64,000 bases of DNA, from NCBI GenBank assembly GCA_026225945.1, contig JAMJFZ010001797.1:360001-424000 (forward strand). The letters run 5' to 3'. Made by a program: the position numbers and the translations under genes. Of this stretch, positions 33,859-43,906 are shown piece after piece. The notes under the pieces are model-generated. The model worked only from the letters and a program-made list of their open reading frames with translations. It searched no databases and was not told the origin of the DNA. The stretch is from Cricetomys ansorgei. Taxonomy: Eukaryota > Chordata > Mammalia > Rodentia > Nesomyidae. Numbering within the stretch: the first letter of the stretch is position 1; each line of letters opens with the position of its first letter.

Positions 33859-35335
33859 TGAAATTTGGATGTTTTTTCCCCCTTATTTGGGAAAATGTGA
33901 GCATATATTTGTATTGCGGTGTTACTTCATACTTTTGGGCCAACTCATGCAGATTTTCCATATTTTTCAGGTGTATTTCCCCCCTAACCATTAAACAAGC
34001 TACTCCTTTTTATTTTAAAGTAGCTGGGGGAATTTTTCCCCAGACTTAGAAATTTTATGGATGGGTTATAAATAAACTCTCCTAAAAAGTAGTAGCAGGT
34101 GCTGTCTTCTTAAGGCTCTGATTCCTCCTGGACGTTTAGAGAGAGGAGATTTATCTCAAATTCAGAAGATAAAATGTGTTCAGTGAAGAAAGAACTTTTT
34201 GGTGCTAAATTTGGTCCATCAACTATTTTCCCTTTGGTTGGTTTCCAAAAGAAGGGTTTTCTTTGAAAAAAAAAATAACGAAAGGAAGGAAAGGTGGGTT
34301 TTTTTTGTTTGTTTGTTTTGTTTTAATGACTTTTTGATTATTTCTCTGTAACCCTCTCTGAGTGGCGGATGGCCGCCACGCTGTCTTTAGTGTGGCAGAA
34401 GGAAGCGGCCCCTCGAAGGCGGCTCTTAGCGGTTTCACAGGGTGACTGGTCTTGGCTGCCAGTCATGGAAGCCTCCATGAAGCCCGCAGCTCAGACAGTC
34501 CACTCCGTACCTCCGTGCGCCTACGGGGATCACCACGCAGGCAGATCCACGGTAGTGGCTTTCATTCTCAACACAAGTATTGTTGAAACCACACACCGAA
34601 TGTCCCTAACAAAGGGACGAAAGGGCAGGTCAAGAAGCTGTGTTTCATTCAGAGGACATACGCCAGAGCCACTGCTAGCCAGTCTTAGGGTGTTTAGGTC
34701 ACTCTGTTTTTGGAAAAGCAGTGTATGCCTTTTTCCAAGGAATTAGACTTTAATAGGCATCTGTGGACATCTGCCTAGACCTTCTGTTTTCTTTGGAATG
34801 CGAACATCCACTCCAGAACTCTAGAACTTCAGAATCTAATTAAAAAGCAACTTCACACGTACCCACTTGATTTTGCGAGTCGACAGCTTGGTATCCCTTG
34901 CGGGCCCCCTCCCTTTCCTGAGATTGAGGGAACAAGTTTGTTCTTATTCACCATTTCAAAAATCTGGACCGATTCAGTCTCAGTGTCTCTCCTCTGGGTG
35001 GGGAGAGGCTAAGTGAACTAGCAACAAATGCTCCCCAGCAGCCGAGACAGCATTCACGGGGCACGGCAGCCCTGCTTGAACTGTTTCCTTAGCACTGAGC
35101 ATCCCTGTCTGGCCCGGCAGGTCCCGACTGATGTGACCACGTTTGTTCAGGTGGCTGGCGAGAGCTAACATCTGTCTTCAAGAGCCAGTGGCACAGTGCG
35201 TGCCAATCGCCTACACCACTGTAGTCCATGGGCTGCGACCCCGAGCCCGCCCAGTCCCTCATGATGGAACATCAGTGTGGGTGGGCTTAATGTGGATCTG
35301 GGGGAAGCTACCTTGTTTGCTTGTTTGTTATGGGG
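33859..35335. other. single-copy DNA with 34.4-kb open frame
   Basis: No repeat is recognised except A/T runs around 34265-34330. A 125-codon plus-strand frame (34369-34746) begins in CpG-bearing DNA (ATGGCCGCCACGCTG), but has no known domain, poor start context evidence only, and no supporting signals. It is recorded here and not called as a gene. Confidence 0.35.
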
Positions 35336-35477
35336 TGTAGGGCGTGTGTGTGTAGGTCAGGGTACAACATGCAAGAGTCAGTTCTTTTCTTCCATCATAT
35401 GGATCCCGCGGATGGAACTCATGTCATCAGGCTTGATAGCAAGCACCTTTACCTGCTGAGCCAGCTTGCTGGCCTCA
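35336..35477 (-). mobile_element. B3-type SINE
   Basis: gtaggtcagggtacaacatg, caagagtcagttcttttctt, gatggaactcatgtcatcag and ctgctgagccagcttgctgg are reversed B3 landmarks. Confidence 0.85.
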
Positions 35478-35848
35478 AAAGCTGGCTGCTTCACGCCAGT
35501 GCACTGAGGCTGTGGTACTGTCTTGTCAGACTCAGTCCCAGAGGACTGGCTTTGGGGTGGAATCCTTCCTATTGATATGCAACAGAATGTAGTGGTTTTG
35601 AGGTTTGCATGTGATTAATGGATCAAAACAGAATATCACCCAGTTGCCAGGCCTGGCACTATCACAGTAAAATCCATACGAATGATTTGAATGAGTTTTC
35701 CAGTAAAATGAAATTGCTTTCCAAGATAATTTGAGATTTATGGTATGTGTGGGACTTTTTCGAAAGCATGTGCCACGTGGTATTAATCAGAAAACTTTCC
35801 TTGGTACAGTTTTGCTCATGATAGAAAATAATGACAACTCTCTTGCTT
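35478..35848. other. single-copy DNA, no feature recognised
   Basis: No recognised element. AT-rich towards the B1 at 35849. Confidence 0.4.
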
Positions 35849-35993
35849 TTTTTTTGTTTGTTTTGTGTTTGTTTGTTTTTCGAGACAGGGTCTCTCTGTG
35901 GTCACTCTGGCCGTCCTGGAACTCACCCTGTAGACCAGGCTGACCTCGAACTCACAGAGATCCTCCTGCCTCTGCCTCCCACTACCCAGCTTC
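35849..35993 (-). mobile_element. B1 SINE with GTTT-type tail
   Basis: tttgtttgtttttcgagaca (tail), gtagaccaggctgacctcga and cctgcctctgcctcccacta show a reversed B1. The leftmost consensus bases of the 5' end are missing. Confidence 0.93.
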
Positions 35994-36595
35994 TTGCTTT
36001 TCTTTTGCTGCTCCTGAGGCACTGTCCGTGCTTTGCGTGGACTTTCAGTACAGTGATTACAATCAAAATTAATCACAAAACTGGCCTCATTTCTTCCAGC
36101 CCACCTTTGTCTCTGCTCATGCTGCTTAACTAATAGGTCTGCCTCTTTTTCCCTTGGGCCCTCTCCCTGGGAGCCTACACTGGGGAAAATTTTCCTAATT
36201 TTAATATCTCTGAAGAAGATTCAGATGTCTGTGGCTTGCCATGAACTTAGAACCTGAGGTGAAATCCTGAGACCCAGACTTTGCAGTCACACCTACCTCC
36301 CTCTCTGCCTTCCCCTTCACGCCTCTCCGATGCTCCTCCTTCCTGGAGGACATCTTGGTACTTAATTCCAACCCGGCCCAATCCTGCCTGTTTGGCATGA
36401 ACTCTGCATAGTCTCCTATGCTGGGCCCTGATCTCTGCAAAAATGCTATTGATAGTTCTTTCCAAAACGTACTGACTTTTTAAAGTAAGTGTTACACAGG
36501 TGCTGGCGTAACAGGTGTGCAGTTTCACAAGTAAAAGTGTGTTGTACGGATCCGAGGTCTCGTCCCCCACTCCCCCACACCATCCCTAGAGCGCA
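35994..36595. other. single-copy DNA, no feature recognised
   Basis: No identified repeat or gene. Opposite-strand frames of 80-107 codons have no domain. Confidence 0.4.
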
Positions 36596-37300
36596 CCAGC
36601 CATTCCCTCTGTATTGACCGAGCATCGACTAGCTCGAGTCCAGCAAACGCTTCACAGGAACATACTCTGTGTCAGGTTCTCGCTCAGAGTCTTGTGATTC
36701 AAAGCAAGGAGAAGAATGGCCTGCCTTTCTAGAGCTTACTTCTAGAAGGAGACAGAAACAAATGCCAGAAATTGCATGTCCATGGAGTGATAAATATGAA
36801 GAAAAAGGGGTAAGAAATCAGAAACACCTTGGGAAAAACAGCTTGGAAATTTAGATCGGGTAGAAGGTTAGCTTTCACAAAGATTTGAAAATGATAACTG
36901 AGTTGATGGAGCTCATTTCTGGAGAGCAAAGACTGGGAAGATGTTAAGGCAGGGGAAAGCTCAGTGCATTCTGGGAAATATCACCCGGGCCAGTGTGTAA
37001 GGGAGTGAGCCTAGGTGCATGTGGCCAGGGGAATACAGCTTAGGACTCGGGAGTCACGCACAGCACTTTAGCCTTACTCTGAGTGAGTTATGAAGCCAGT
37101 CGAAAGTTCTGAGCAGAGACTATGAGAAAGGCAACTATGCATTAATATGTTGAAAGAGGCATCTGGCCGCTGGGTTGAGTATAGACACTGGGTTGAGTAC
37201 AGACAGTCAGTAGGGCCATTGCAGCAACACAGGCAAAATGTAATGACGAGTTGGACCAAGAAGCATAGTCCGAAGTGAGCAGCTTAGGGGCTGTGTTTGG
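36596..37300 (+). mobile_element. ancient mammalian repeat, class uncertain
   Basis: tgtgtcaggttctcgctcag, ttctagagcttacttctaga, aggagacagaaacaaatgcc and later tctggccgctgggttgagta, ccattgcagcaacacaggca, gacgagttggaccaag follow a familiar old mammalian repeat (ctatgtgccaggcactgttc ... ctggctgctgtgtggagaat). The class (possibly LINE2-related) cannot be settled by eye. It contains a tandem ctgggttgagta(t/c)agaca duplication at about 37172-37206. Confidence 0.4.
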
Positions 37301-37693
37301 GGGAGGAGGACTCTCAGTTCCCATTAGTTAGTCTGCAATCATCAATTAGACTTTCAAATGCAAAGAGAGAGGAAGAGCCTTGAAGTTCAGGGTAGAAGTG
37401 GAGGTGGAGAGACTTGGCTGTAGCTGTAACAGTGGCTGTCAGCTCCTAGGCACCCTCTCAGTGCTCAGGCCCCGAGGGCAGATGGGATAAAGGCTGCCTG
37501 CAGGTGGTTGGCTTTCCCACACAGAACGTTAAGGGCAGGAATCCATACTTGAGAACCTCTCTAGGGAATGTCCTCGGAGGCTAGGAACCCCGAAGACAGG
37601 CCTTCACTTTTACAATGCTGCTCTTTTACAATTCTCTGTCACATAACTTTTTCTTTGCTTTACCTACTTTCAATTGTAGTCAAATGTACTGTG
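37301..37693. other. single-copy DNA, no feature recognised
   Basis: No element recognised. Confidence 0.35.
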
Positions 37694-37794
37694 TTGGGGG
37701 GTGGGGTGACTTAGTGGTATTTACTGTGCATACCACAGGCCCTAGGTTTCATTTCCAACTTAGAAACAGGTACAACAAGATGTGTGTGTGTGTT
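37694..37794 (+). mobile_element. ID-like SINE (diverged) with TG tail
   Basis: ggtggggtgacttagtggta, ttactgtgcataccacaggc and cctaggtttcatttccaact match the outline of an ID element, followed by a short (TG)n at 37781-37793. Confidence 0.5.
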
Positions 37795-37809
37795 TAAATA
37801 CATGTATGT

Positions 37810-37815
37810 AAATAC
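37810..37815. repeat. 6-bp target-site duplication, left copy
   Basis: aaatac immediately before the LTR, exactly repeated at 38129-38134 after it. Confidence 0.78.
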
Positions 37816-38128
37816 TGTAGTCGTACGCTGCTGTGGCAGCTCACCAAGGAAGACACAGAGGCATATTCATAGGCTCGAAACCTGCCAGACCTCAGCAGAG
37901 GGAACCACTGTCCCATCCAGCGCCATCACACTCAACAGTGGAACCCTGAGCCTCTGAGCTCAGGTGTTTTTATTGATACAGAACTCCTCAGGTGCAGATC
38001 ATAAGCAATCAAACATCCCCCACATAAATCCAACACCTGCAGACAAATGCCAAGGCCTAGGCAGCCCTTTTGTCAACAGTGCACAAAAACAATTATTTAA
38101 ACACAACTAAAAATAAACTTCCACAACA
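37816..38128 (-). mobile_element. solo LTR, family A copy 2
   Basis: Plus view begins tgtagtcgtacgctgctgtg and ends aacttccacaaca (313 bp). On its own strand the AATAAA signal is at plus 37969-37974, followed by a U5 with ccctctgctgaggtctggca and the end gtacgactaca. Exact 6-bp duplications flank it. Same family and orientation as 30137-30469. With no internal region it cannot encode proteins, but it retains promoter/poly(A) modules. Confidence 0.88.
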
Positions 38129-38134
38129 AAATAC

Positions 38135-38320
38135 TTTGTTTATATACACGTATGTATATGTGTACATATATAACTTATGCGTATGTTTTAACATGTGTGT
38201 ATGTACTTTTGTGTGTGTGTGTATATATATATGCACACACATGAGTATATAGGTTATACTATATATTAATATATTTATGTATATATTAATTTATTTATGC
38301 ATATTATGTAATTTTTCTCC
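38135..38320. repeat. TA/TG-rich simple sequence
   Basis: Imperfect tatgtatat, tgtgtgtg and atatatat runs following the LTR. No single period. Confidence 0.8.
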
Positions 38321-38351
38321 TAGTAGAGGTAGCCCTTAAGTATAACTCTTC

Positions 38352-38359
38352 CTCTAGAC
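38352..38359. repeat. 8-bp hAT target-site duplication, left copy
   Basis: ctctagac precedes the URR1 element and recurs exactly at 38591-38598, the 8-bp duplication expected of hAT transposition. Confidence 0.9.
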
Positions 38360-38590
38360 CAGTGGTTCTCAACCTTCCTAATGCTGCAACCCTGTAAAAC
38401 AGTTCCTCATGTTGTGGTGACCCCCAACCATAAAATTGTTTTTGTTGCTACTTCATAACTGTAATTTTGCCATTGTTACAAATCATAATGTAAATATCTG
38501 AGATGCAGATGGACTTAGACAAACCCCGTGAATGTGAAAGAGTTGTTTGACTCCCCAAAGGGGTCCCAATCTACAGGTTGAGAACCGCTG
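38360..38590 (+). mobile_element. URR1-type hAT element, copy 2
   Basis: cagtggttctcaaccttcct to ggttgagaaccgctg with matching inverted ends. The interior has ccccaaccataaaattgttt and cataactgtaattttgccat. It is complete, non-autonomous, and flanked by an exact 8-bp duplication. Confidence 0.96.
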
Positions 38591-38598
38591 CTCTAGAC

Positions 38599-40214
38599 TG
38601 ATCTGAGGCATTTACTGTGATCTGCGATATCACTGCAGTGGACTTTGGCAATAATGTGAGCTTCCATTGCAATCCCGAGCGATCCCGTTCACATGATTCA
38701 CCTTGAGAAGATACCAACTGTTGGCTTGCTGGTGTAGGCTCTCACCGGAGGAGAGCCGTTCAGAAATCCTGTTCAGACAGGCAGCCGCGCCACCTGCCAC
38801 TCGGTAGTGTATGGAGCCATTAGGGGGAACAGCCTTGTCCCCTGACGGCTCTCTCGCGGCTGTATGGGGTAACACCCGGGAGTTTGGGGTACAGCATCCT
38901 CAATCAGACTGTCCAGGTCCATTGGTCAGAATCTCATATTACTTGTTTGTCCAAAGAGTCTCCATCTTTAGCCACATTGATTATTTTGGGATGCCTAGGT
39001 TGAGTTTGGGGGTGACCCTTTGGACGACAGCAAGCAGAACAGAGTGTCAGGAGAATGTCAGTTCTTGGTGGCATCAAAATCCCATCATCGGCGATGGAAT
39101 TTTCAGGATTTTTTTTTAACTAGGCGCTCAGAAGGACGATAGAAGCCAGTGTGCTGAGAAGCAGTTGTGTAGACAAACCTGACCATTAAGCGGCTGGTAA
39201 AGCTTGTCTCCTCGAGTTCTAGGTCACAGAGACACTCCCATCCTCACAGCTACAGTGAGTACCCTCGATCCCTGCTCCCCAGGAAGCTCTCCTGCAGGGT
39301 CTGTGAAGGAAGACAGCCTTTAGTGGCAATCTGGGGAAACAGGCGATGAGCTACTGACTCTGAGAGACTGTCCGGAGTTATCCCTGGTCCTCGCACCAGA
39401 CTCTAGCCACTGGCTACGTAGGGGCATTTAGCAAATTGTCTATTCCCTGGCTCATAACAAACTTCCTATTAGGCCCAGGGAGAAAAATAAATTCTTTTGC
39501 GTCTCTCAGATTGGGGCGGGGATGGCTGCATTGTAGCTGGTATTGGCTGTGGAGTTTTATAATCACTAATTTCTATACACTCTCTAGTGAGGATTCTGGT
39601 AGTGTGCACGTTGGAATTTTGATGTGGTGAATATAATGCAGCCTGTATTTCCCATGTGGTAAATAAAGCAAGGGAGAGACGCTAGCGGCATGGAGGTCCA
39701 TAAGGATGTCATAAATCTAAAAATGTGCTTTGTGCCCAAATATTTTATTACAGCCTAGATGGTACTTAGGGAAAATTCACTGGGCAGTAAATCACTCAAA
39801 TTAAGTAATTTCAGCATGTGTGTATGCGTGCTCATAAAGTTCATCTAGGTCTTAACTGTTTTGATCAAGTTTTATGAGACTTTTATGTTTGGGAATTAAT
39901 GAGGATGTGCTTGGATGGGGGAGGGGAGGTCTGTGTTAGTTAAAGATACGAAACAACAGGCCAGTCACTCTCTCCAGGACCCCACACCTCTGCTAAAAAT
40001 GCTAACCATGTGACATTTCGGTATGCTCCCAGAGATTCCCATTCTTTACTTTTTAAGCCCATTGGTGACATTTTCTCTGAAGCCCTGGTCAGGCTGCGCG
40101 CAGGATGCTGGTATTCAGCACTGATGGTATATGTGTATTTCAGCCCAGCATGGCAGTTGGTCTCTGTGGGTGGGAAGGGAAGGGCTGGAATGAGGATTGT
40201 GACAATATGTTTCA
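38599..40214. other. long single-copy segment
   Basis: About 1.6 kb without a recognised repeat or gene. A modestly CpG-bearing part is at 38720-38880. Confidence 0.4.
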
Positions 40215-40460
40215 TTTAAAAAGTAGTATGTGTTATTCGTATGTCTATGAATGTTTTGCTTGCATGTATGCGTGTGTGCCGTGCGTGTGCCTGGTGCCTG
40301 TGGAGGCCAGAAGAGGCATCGGATCTGCTACAATTAGACAAATGTAGTTAGACAATAGGAGTCAGGCCATTGTGAGCCGCCCTGTGGGCACTGGGAACCG
40401 AACCCGGGTCTTGCACATGAGCCAAAGGTATTCCTAACCACTGAGCCATCTCTTCAGCCC
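40215..40460 (-). mobile_element. B2 SINE with internal insertion
   Basis: tgtggaggccagaagaggca, gggaaccgaacccgggtctt and aaccactgagccatctcttc are reversed B2 landmarks. A duplicated tagacaaatgtagttagaca stretch in the middle (about 40335-40356) replaces the usual ggaactggagttacagac, an internal rearrangement. Confidence 0.85.
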
Positions 40461-40520
40461 TGCATTTCTTTCTTTCTTTCCTTTGTTCTTTTTCCTTTTC
40501 TTTTTTTTTTTTTTTTTTAA
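40461..40520. repeat. T-rich (TTTC)n tract
   Basis: tttctttctttctttccttt followed by a run of about twenty T. It adjoins the head of the B2 and may be the tail of a lost element. Confidence 0.85.
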
Positions 40521-41125
40521 TCAAAGATTGACAATTTGTGAAGGCCAAGCCAATGACATGACCTTACGCCATAGGGCGAAGAGCAAAGACGGGAAGCATC
40601 CCGCCATCACAGTAAGTCCTATGTGTTAGGAGCCATGGAGGAGGAAAGTCTGGGACACTTCTGAATAGACTCCTAGGCTCGCCTGAGCCCATCCACCGGA
40701 GTGAAATAAAAACACAAAACACAACCAGTGTGGCTCCCTGGGAGATTATTCTCCCGGGCGCTGTTCTACTCCACAGAGAAACACAGGGCTCCACCCACGA
40801 TGCTGGGTCCTTTGCAAGGTGCTGGAAATGAAGCCAGCCTTCACATCTGAGCCTCCGCATTCCTGCGACTCCTCAGAACCCGCGGGCAATGAGCAAAGGG
40901 GCAAGTTCGGAATGGAAGGGTCTTCTGGGGTTGAGGCCAACTTCTCAGTCAGATCCAACGAAGCATCAGTTGGTGTTTCATCCCTGTCAGAATCAAATCC
41001 CAGTGCGGCCAGAGTTGCCACCAAGAAGCCAGCATCTTGAGGGAGACAGCACCAAGTGCAAAAGCGCTGGGATGTGCTCAAGGGAGTAAAAGAAGTTGGT
41101 ATTTTAGGAGCATCCAATGAGGGGG
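40521..41125. other. single-copy DNA, no feature recognised
   Basis: No interspersed repeat recognised. A minus-strand frame (40746-41189) runs into the G-rich array and is considered spurious. Confidence 0.35.
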
Positions 41126-41176
41126 GCGCTGGGGGCGTGGGGGGCGTGGGGGGCGTGGGGGGCGTGGGGGGCGGGG
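41126..41176. repeat. G-rich GGGGCGTGG array
   Basis: Four near-perfect ggggggcgtg units after a variant cgctggggg, ending ggggggcggggc. Each unit is a GC-box/KLF-type word on the plus strand, and the G runs could form G-quadruplexes. The minus strand reads as Pro/Thr repeats in one frame, which is not a gene. Confidence 0.9.
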
Positions 41177-41520
41177 CTAGGAATGGCATGAGGACCGCCC
41201 TAGAGAAGGCCGTGCCGGGGGCGTGCGGTGCAGCCAGGGACTCTGAAAGGCAGCAGATGCTTTGGAATTACGTTCCGAAGAGATCGCTCCTCCGGCAACG
41301 GGAAGGATTGCTGAGGCACAAGCTCAGAACCACAGACACTAGATCCAGGGGTGGGGGGAATCTGTAGAGCCACCTTTATCGGATTCTCTGTCTTTATTAT
41401 TGTATGTTGTTTTATTTTTCAATTTTTCATTGTCTGTCTGTAAATATACATATGTGTGTATATGCATACACACATATGTGTGTCTATATATGTGTATGTT
41501 TATATGTCTGTCTTGGGCAT
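41177..41520. other. single-copy DNA plus TA/TG simple sequence
   Basis: No gene seen. 41443-41505 is an imperfect tatgtgtgtatatg simple repeat. Confidence 0.5.
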
Positions 41521-41745
41521 CCAGCCGGGGATATGGCTCCATGGGTAAATGTCTGCTGGGCACAGTAATACTCATCCGTAATTCTAGTGCTCCTGGGATG
41601 GGATGGGAGGTGGAGACAGGAGACTCCTGGGAAGTTCCTGGGTCAGTTTGGTGTGTGAAACCGCTAACAACCAGGAGACTTTGTCTCAAACAGGGAGGAA
41701 GGCAAGGACTGACATGTGTACCACGGCCCATGTGTGCCCACACAC
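41521..41745 (+). mobile_element. B4-type SINE
   Basis: ccggggatatggctccatgg head, gcacagtaatactcatccgt, tgctcctgggatgggatggg and aggagactttgtctcaaaca match the ID/B1 composite order, with a CA-rich end (acccacacacaagtg-like). Confidence 0.7.
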
Positions 41746-41825
41746 AAGTGTACACCACCATCCATCTCCAGAACTATTTTATTCCCCCAAAATGGAACTC
41801 TGTACTCATTAAAAAATAAATTCCC
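41746..41825 (-). mobile_element. L1M-like 3' UTR, part 1
   Basis: caccaccatccatctccaga, actattttattcccccaaaa and tggaactctgtactcattaa match the reversed 3' UTR of old mammalian L1 (L1M) elements. A B1 interrupts it and it resumes at 41978. Confidence 0.7.
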
Positions 41826-41964
41826 CCAGCACTTGGGAAGCAGAGGCAGGTAGATCTCTGTGAGTTCGAGGCCGGCCTGGTCTACAGAGTGAGTTCCAGG
41901 ACAGCCAGGGTTACAACAGAGAAACCTTGTCTTGAAAAACAAAAATAAAGTAAAATAATAAAAT
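41826..41964 (+). mobile_element. B1 SINE, 5'-truncated, nested in L1
   Basis: cagcacttgggaagcagagg to gagaaaccttgtcttgaaaa with an A-rich tail. It lacks the first roughly 25 bases of B1. A 13-bp duplication aaaataaattccc (41813-41825 and 41965-41977) flanks it, the signature of L1-machinery insertion. It carries the gttacaacagag variant. Confidence 0.93.
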
Positions 41965-41977
41965 AAAATAAATTCCC

Positions 41978-42115
41978 TCTTCCATAGCCCCCATTGACTT
42001 CCATTCTGTCTTTATAATTTTGAGCACTTTAGATTCCATTAAATGGAATCGTGTCTCATTCGTCTCCCTGTGACTGGCTTATCTGGTTTAACATAGCCCA
42101 CGCTCGTGAGTTGGC
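41978..42115 (-). mobile_element. L1M-like 3' UTR, part 2
   Basis: cccccattgacttccattct, gtctttataattttgagcac, ttccattaaatggaatcgtg, ccctgtgactggcttatctg and gtttaacatagcccacgctc continue the same reversed L1M 3' UTR consensus after the B1. Confidence 0.72.
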
Positions 42116-42691
42116 TTGCAGGACGACCCTGAGAAGCCCACGTCCACGCTCTGGGATGTGTCTTTCTGACCACCTCTCTTTCTCCTTAGACTTAATGCTT
42201 AAGTCTATAATAGAATGTCTCTATCAAACCTTTCTCCCTGGCTGGTGCTGATGTTCGTTTATGCTTTGGAGCCACAAACCTATGATTTGGCCTAAATCAA
42301 GACCCCTAAAAGAGCCTTTTAACTTCTCAGGCTGTTGCTGGGACAGGGAAGCTGTAACTCTACCTCTGCCCCCCATAGACACACCCCAACCTTAAACTGT
42401 GAAGTGGGGAAATATTCTAAATCTCTGCCTCACACGCCCATGGCAGAAGCAGCATTAAGGAGGAAAAGAGGCAAAATTTAAGCCATAGTCAACCGGTCTC
42501 AGAAACTGAGTGGAGGGAGGCAGGGGCAAGTGGCCTAGGCGTTGAGGAGTGGGGTGGGAGCGGAGGTGGAGGGTGGAGCAGAGGGGGGTTGGCGGTGGAG
42601 GATTCCGTCCCAGGGCTGCAAGACAAACACCAGAAAACACCGGTTCCGTAAAAGATGGAGTCGCAGAGACAAAGAATTGTAATGTGCTCTT
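42116..42691. other. single-copy DNA, no feature recognised
   Basis: No repeat assigned. A G-rich stretch (42546-42600) has no defined unit. Confidence 0.4.
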
Positions 42692-42901
42692 TTTTTCTTG
42701 TTTTTTGGGGGTTGTTTTGTTGTTTGTTTGTTTTGCTTTTTTGTTTGTTTGTGTGTTTGTTTGTAGAGACAGAGTTTCTCTGTGTAGCCCTGGCTGCCCT
42801 TGAACTCGTTCTGTAGACCAGGCTGGCATCGGACTCAGAGATCTGCCTACCTCTGCCTCTGGAATCCTGGGACTAAAGGCGTGTGCAGCCACCGCCTAGC
42901 T
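42692..42901 (-). mobile_element. B1 SINE with long GTTT tail
   Basis: A tail of ttgtttgtttgttttgcttt and similar (42692-42760), then gagacagagtttctctgtgt, gtagaccaggctggcatcgg and aaaggcgtgtgcagccaccg. It has the tgtgtagccctggctg form common in Mus, unlike the other copies. Confidence 0.93.
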
Positions 42902-43716
42902 TACACTGTGATGTTAATCCAGATGAATGCTGCTGGACAGTTAGAGGCCAAAGGACTCTGGGAGAAGCAAGGAAAGCGAGGAGAGAATGGCCTAGAGAGA
43001 GAGGAAAGCAAGCGAAATGGGAAAGAAATTTAGTTCAAGGAGGTTTTCAGACAGACCTCCACTCATGACTGTGAACGACAGTATTACCTTTAAGGAATCC
43101 AGATGGCAGCCTCTAGAGGCTTCAGGGTCTCCAGTTCTTATGCCATTGTCAAAAGAATTCAACAAGCTGCAGACAAACATGCAGTGACCAAGTCACTAAA
43201 ATGCATGCGCTCCTGTGGGCCGAAGCCAACCATCCAGGGCCGTACCGGCCCCCAGGGCCTGGGGTTCTGCCTTTCTATCTATTTCTCCAGCTCTGTGTGT
43301 ATAGTGTCTGCCTCCCAACAGACGTGCTTCAAATACAAGTTCTCCCCTCTGCTTCCTACAGTTCTCTTAAAACCAGTTTGAACCGGAAGCTGTTCATTGC
43401 TTTTTTGGCAGGCTAAAGGCACTGACTGATACCGTGGCTTCCTGGCTCTTTTCCGTCCCCGCCCTTCCAGAACTGGAGCCTCGTAGGTGGCCTGTGCTCC
43501 TGTCCCATGAAGCACTGCCTCTCAGCCATGGCACTGGAATGTAGTGGCCTGGGGGAGGACAGCCGTGGTTCCTGGTCACCTGCATCTGCTGCACTCAGGA
43601 GGCCAGAGAGTCCAAGTAGGAGAGAAGAGATGCTTAGCTCTTACTGCCTGCCTTGAACAACAGAGCACAGAGTCCCCGTCCCCTGTAGCCTCCACCCTCA
43701 TACTAAGAGCCTAGAG
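42902..43716. other. single-copy DNA, no feature recognised
   Basis: No element or exon recognised. Confidence 0.4.
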
Positions 43717-43906
43717 CAGCGGTTCTCAACCTGTGGGTCGAATGACCCTTGTACAAGGGATGTCTAAGATCAACTGCATATCCGGTACTTACATTACGAT
43801 TATAACAGTAGCAAAATTGCAGTTAGGAAGTAGCAACAAAAATAATTTTATGGTTGGGGGTCACCACAGCTGTGGGTCACAGCGCTAGGAAGGTTGAGAA
43901 CTCGTG
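43717..43906 (-). mobile_element. URR1-type hAT element, copy 3
   Basis: Reversed URR1: cagcggttctcaacctgtgg ... aggaaggttgagaactcgtg, with gtagcaacaaaaataatttt inside. It is shorter than the other copies, with a deletion in the first half. Flanks gcctagag and gcctggcg are a diverged 8-bp duplication. Confidence 0.9.

Noticed and set aside
30137..38128. One provirus bounded by two LTRs
   Set aside because: Each LTR has its own distinct 6-bp duplication, and the DNA between them has no gag, pol or env similarity and contains single-copy sequence and a URR1. They are separate solo LTRs.
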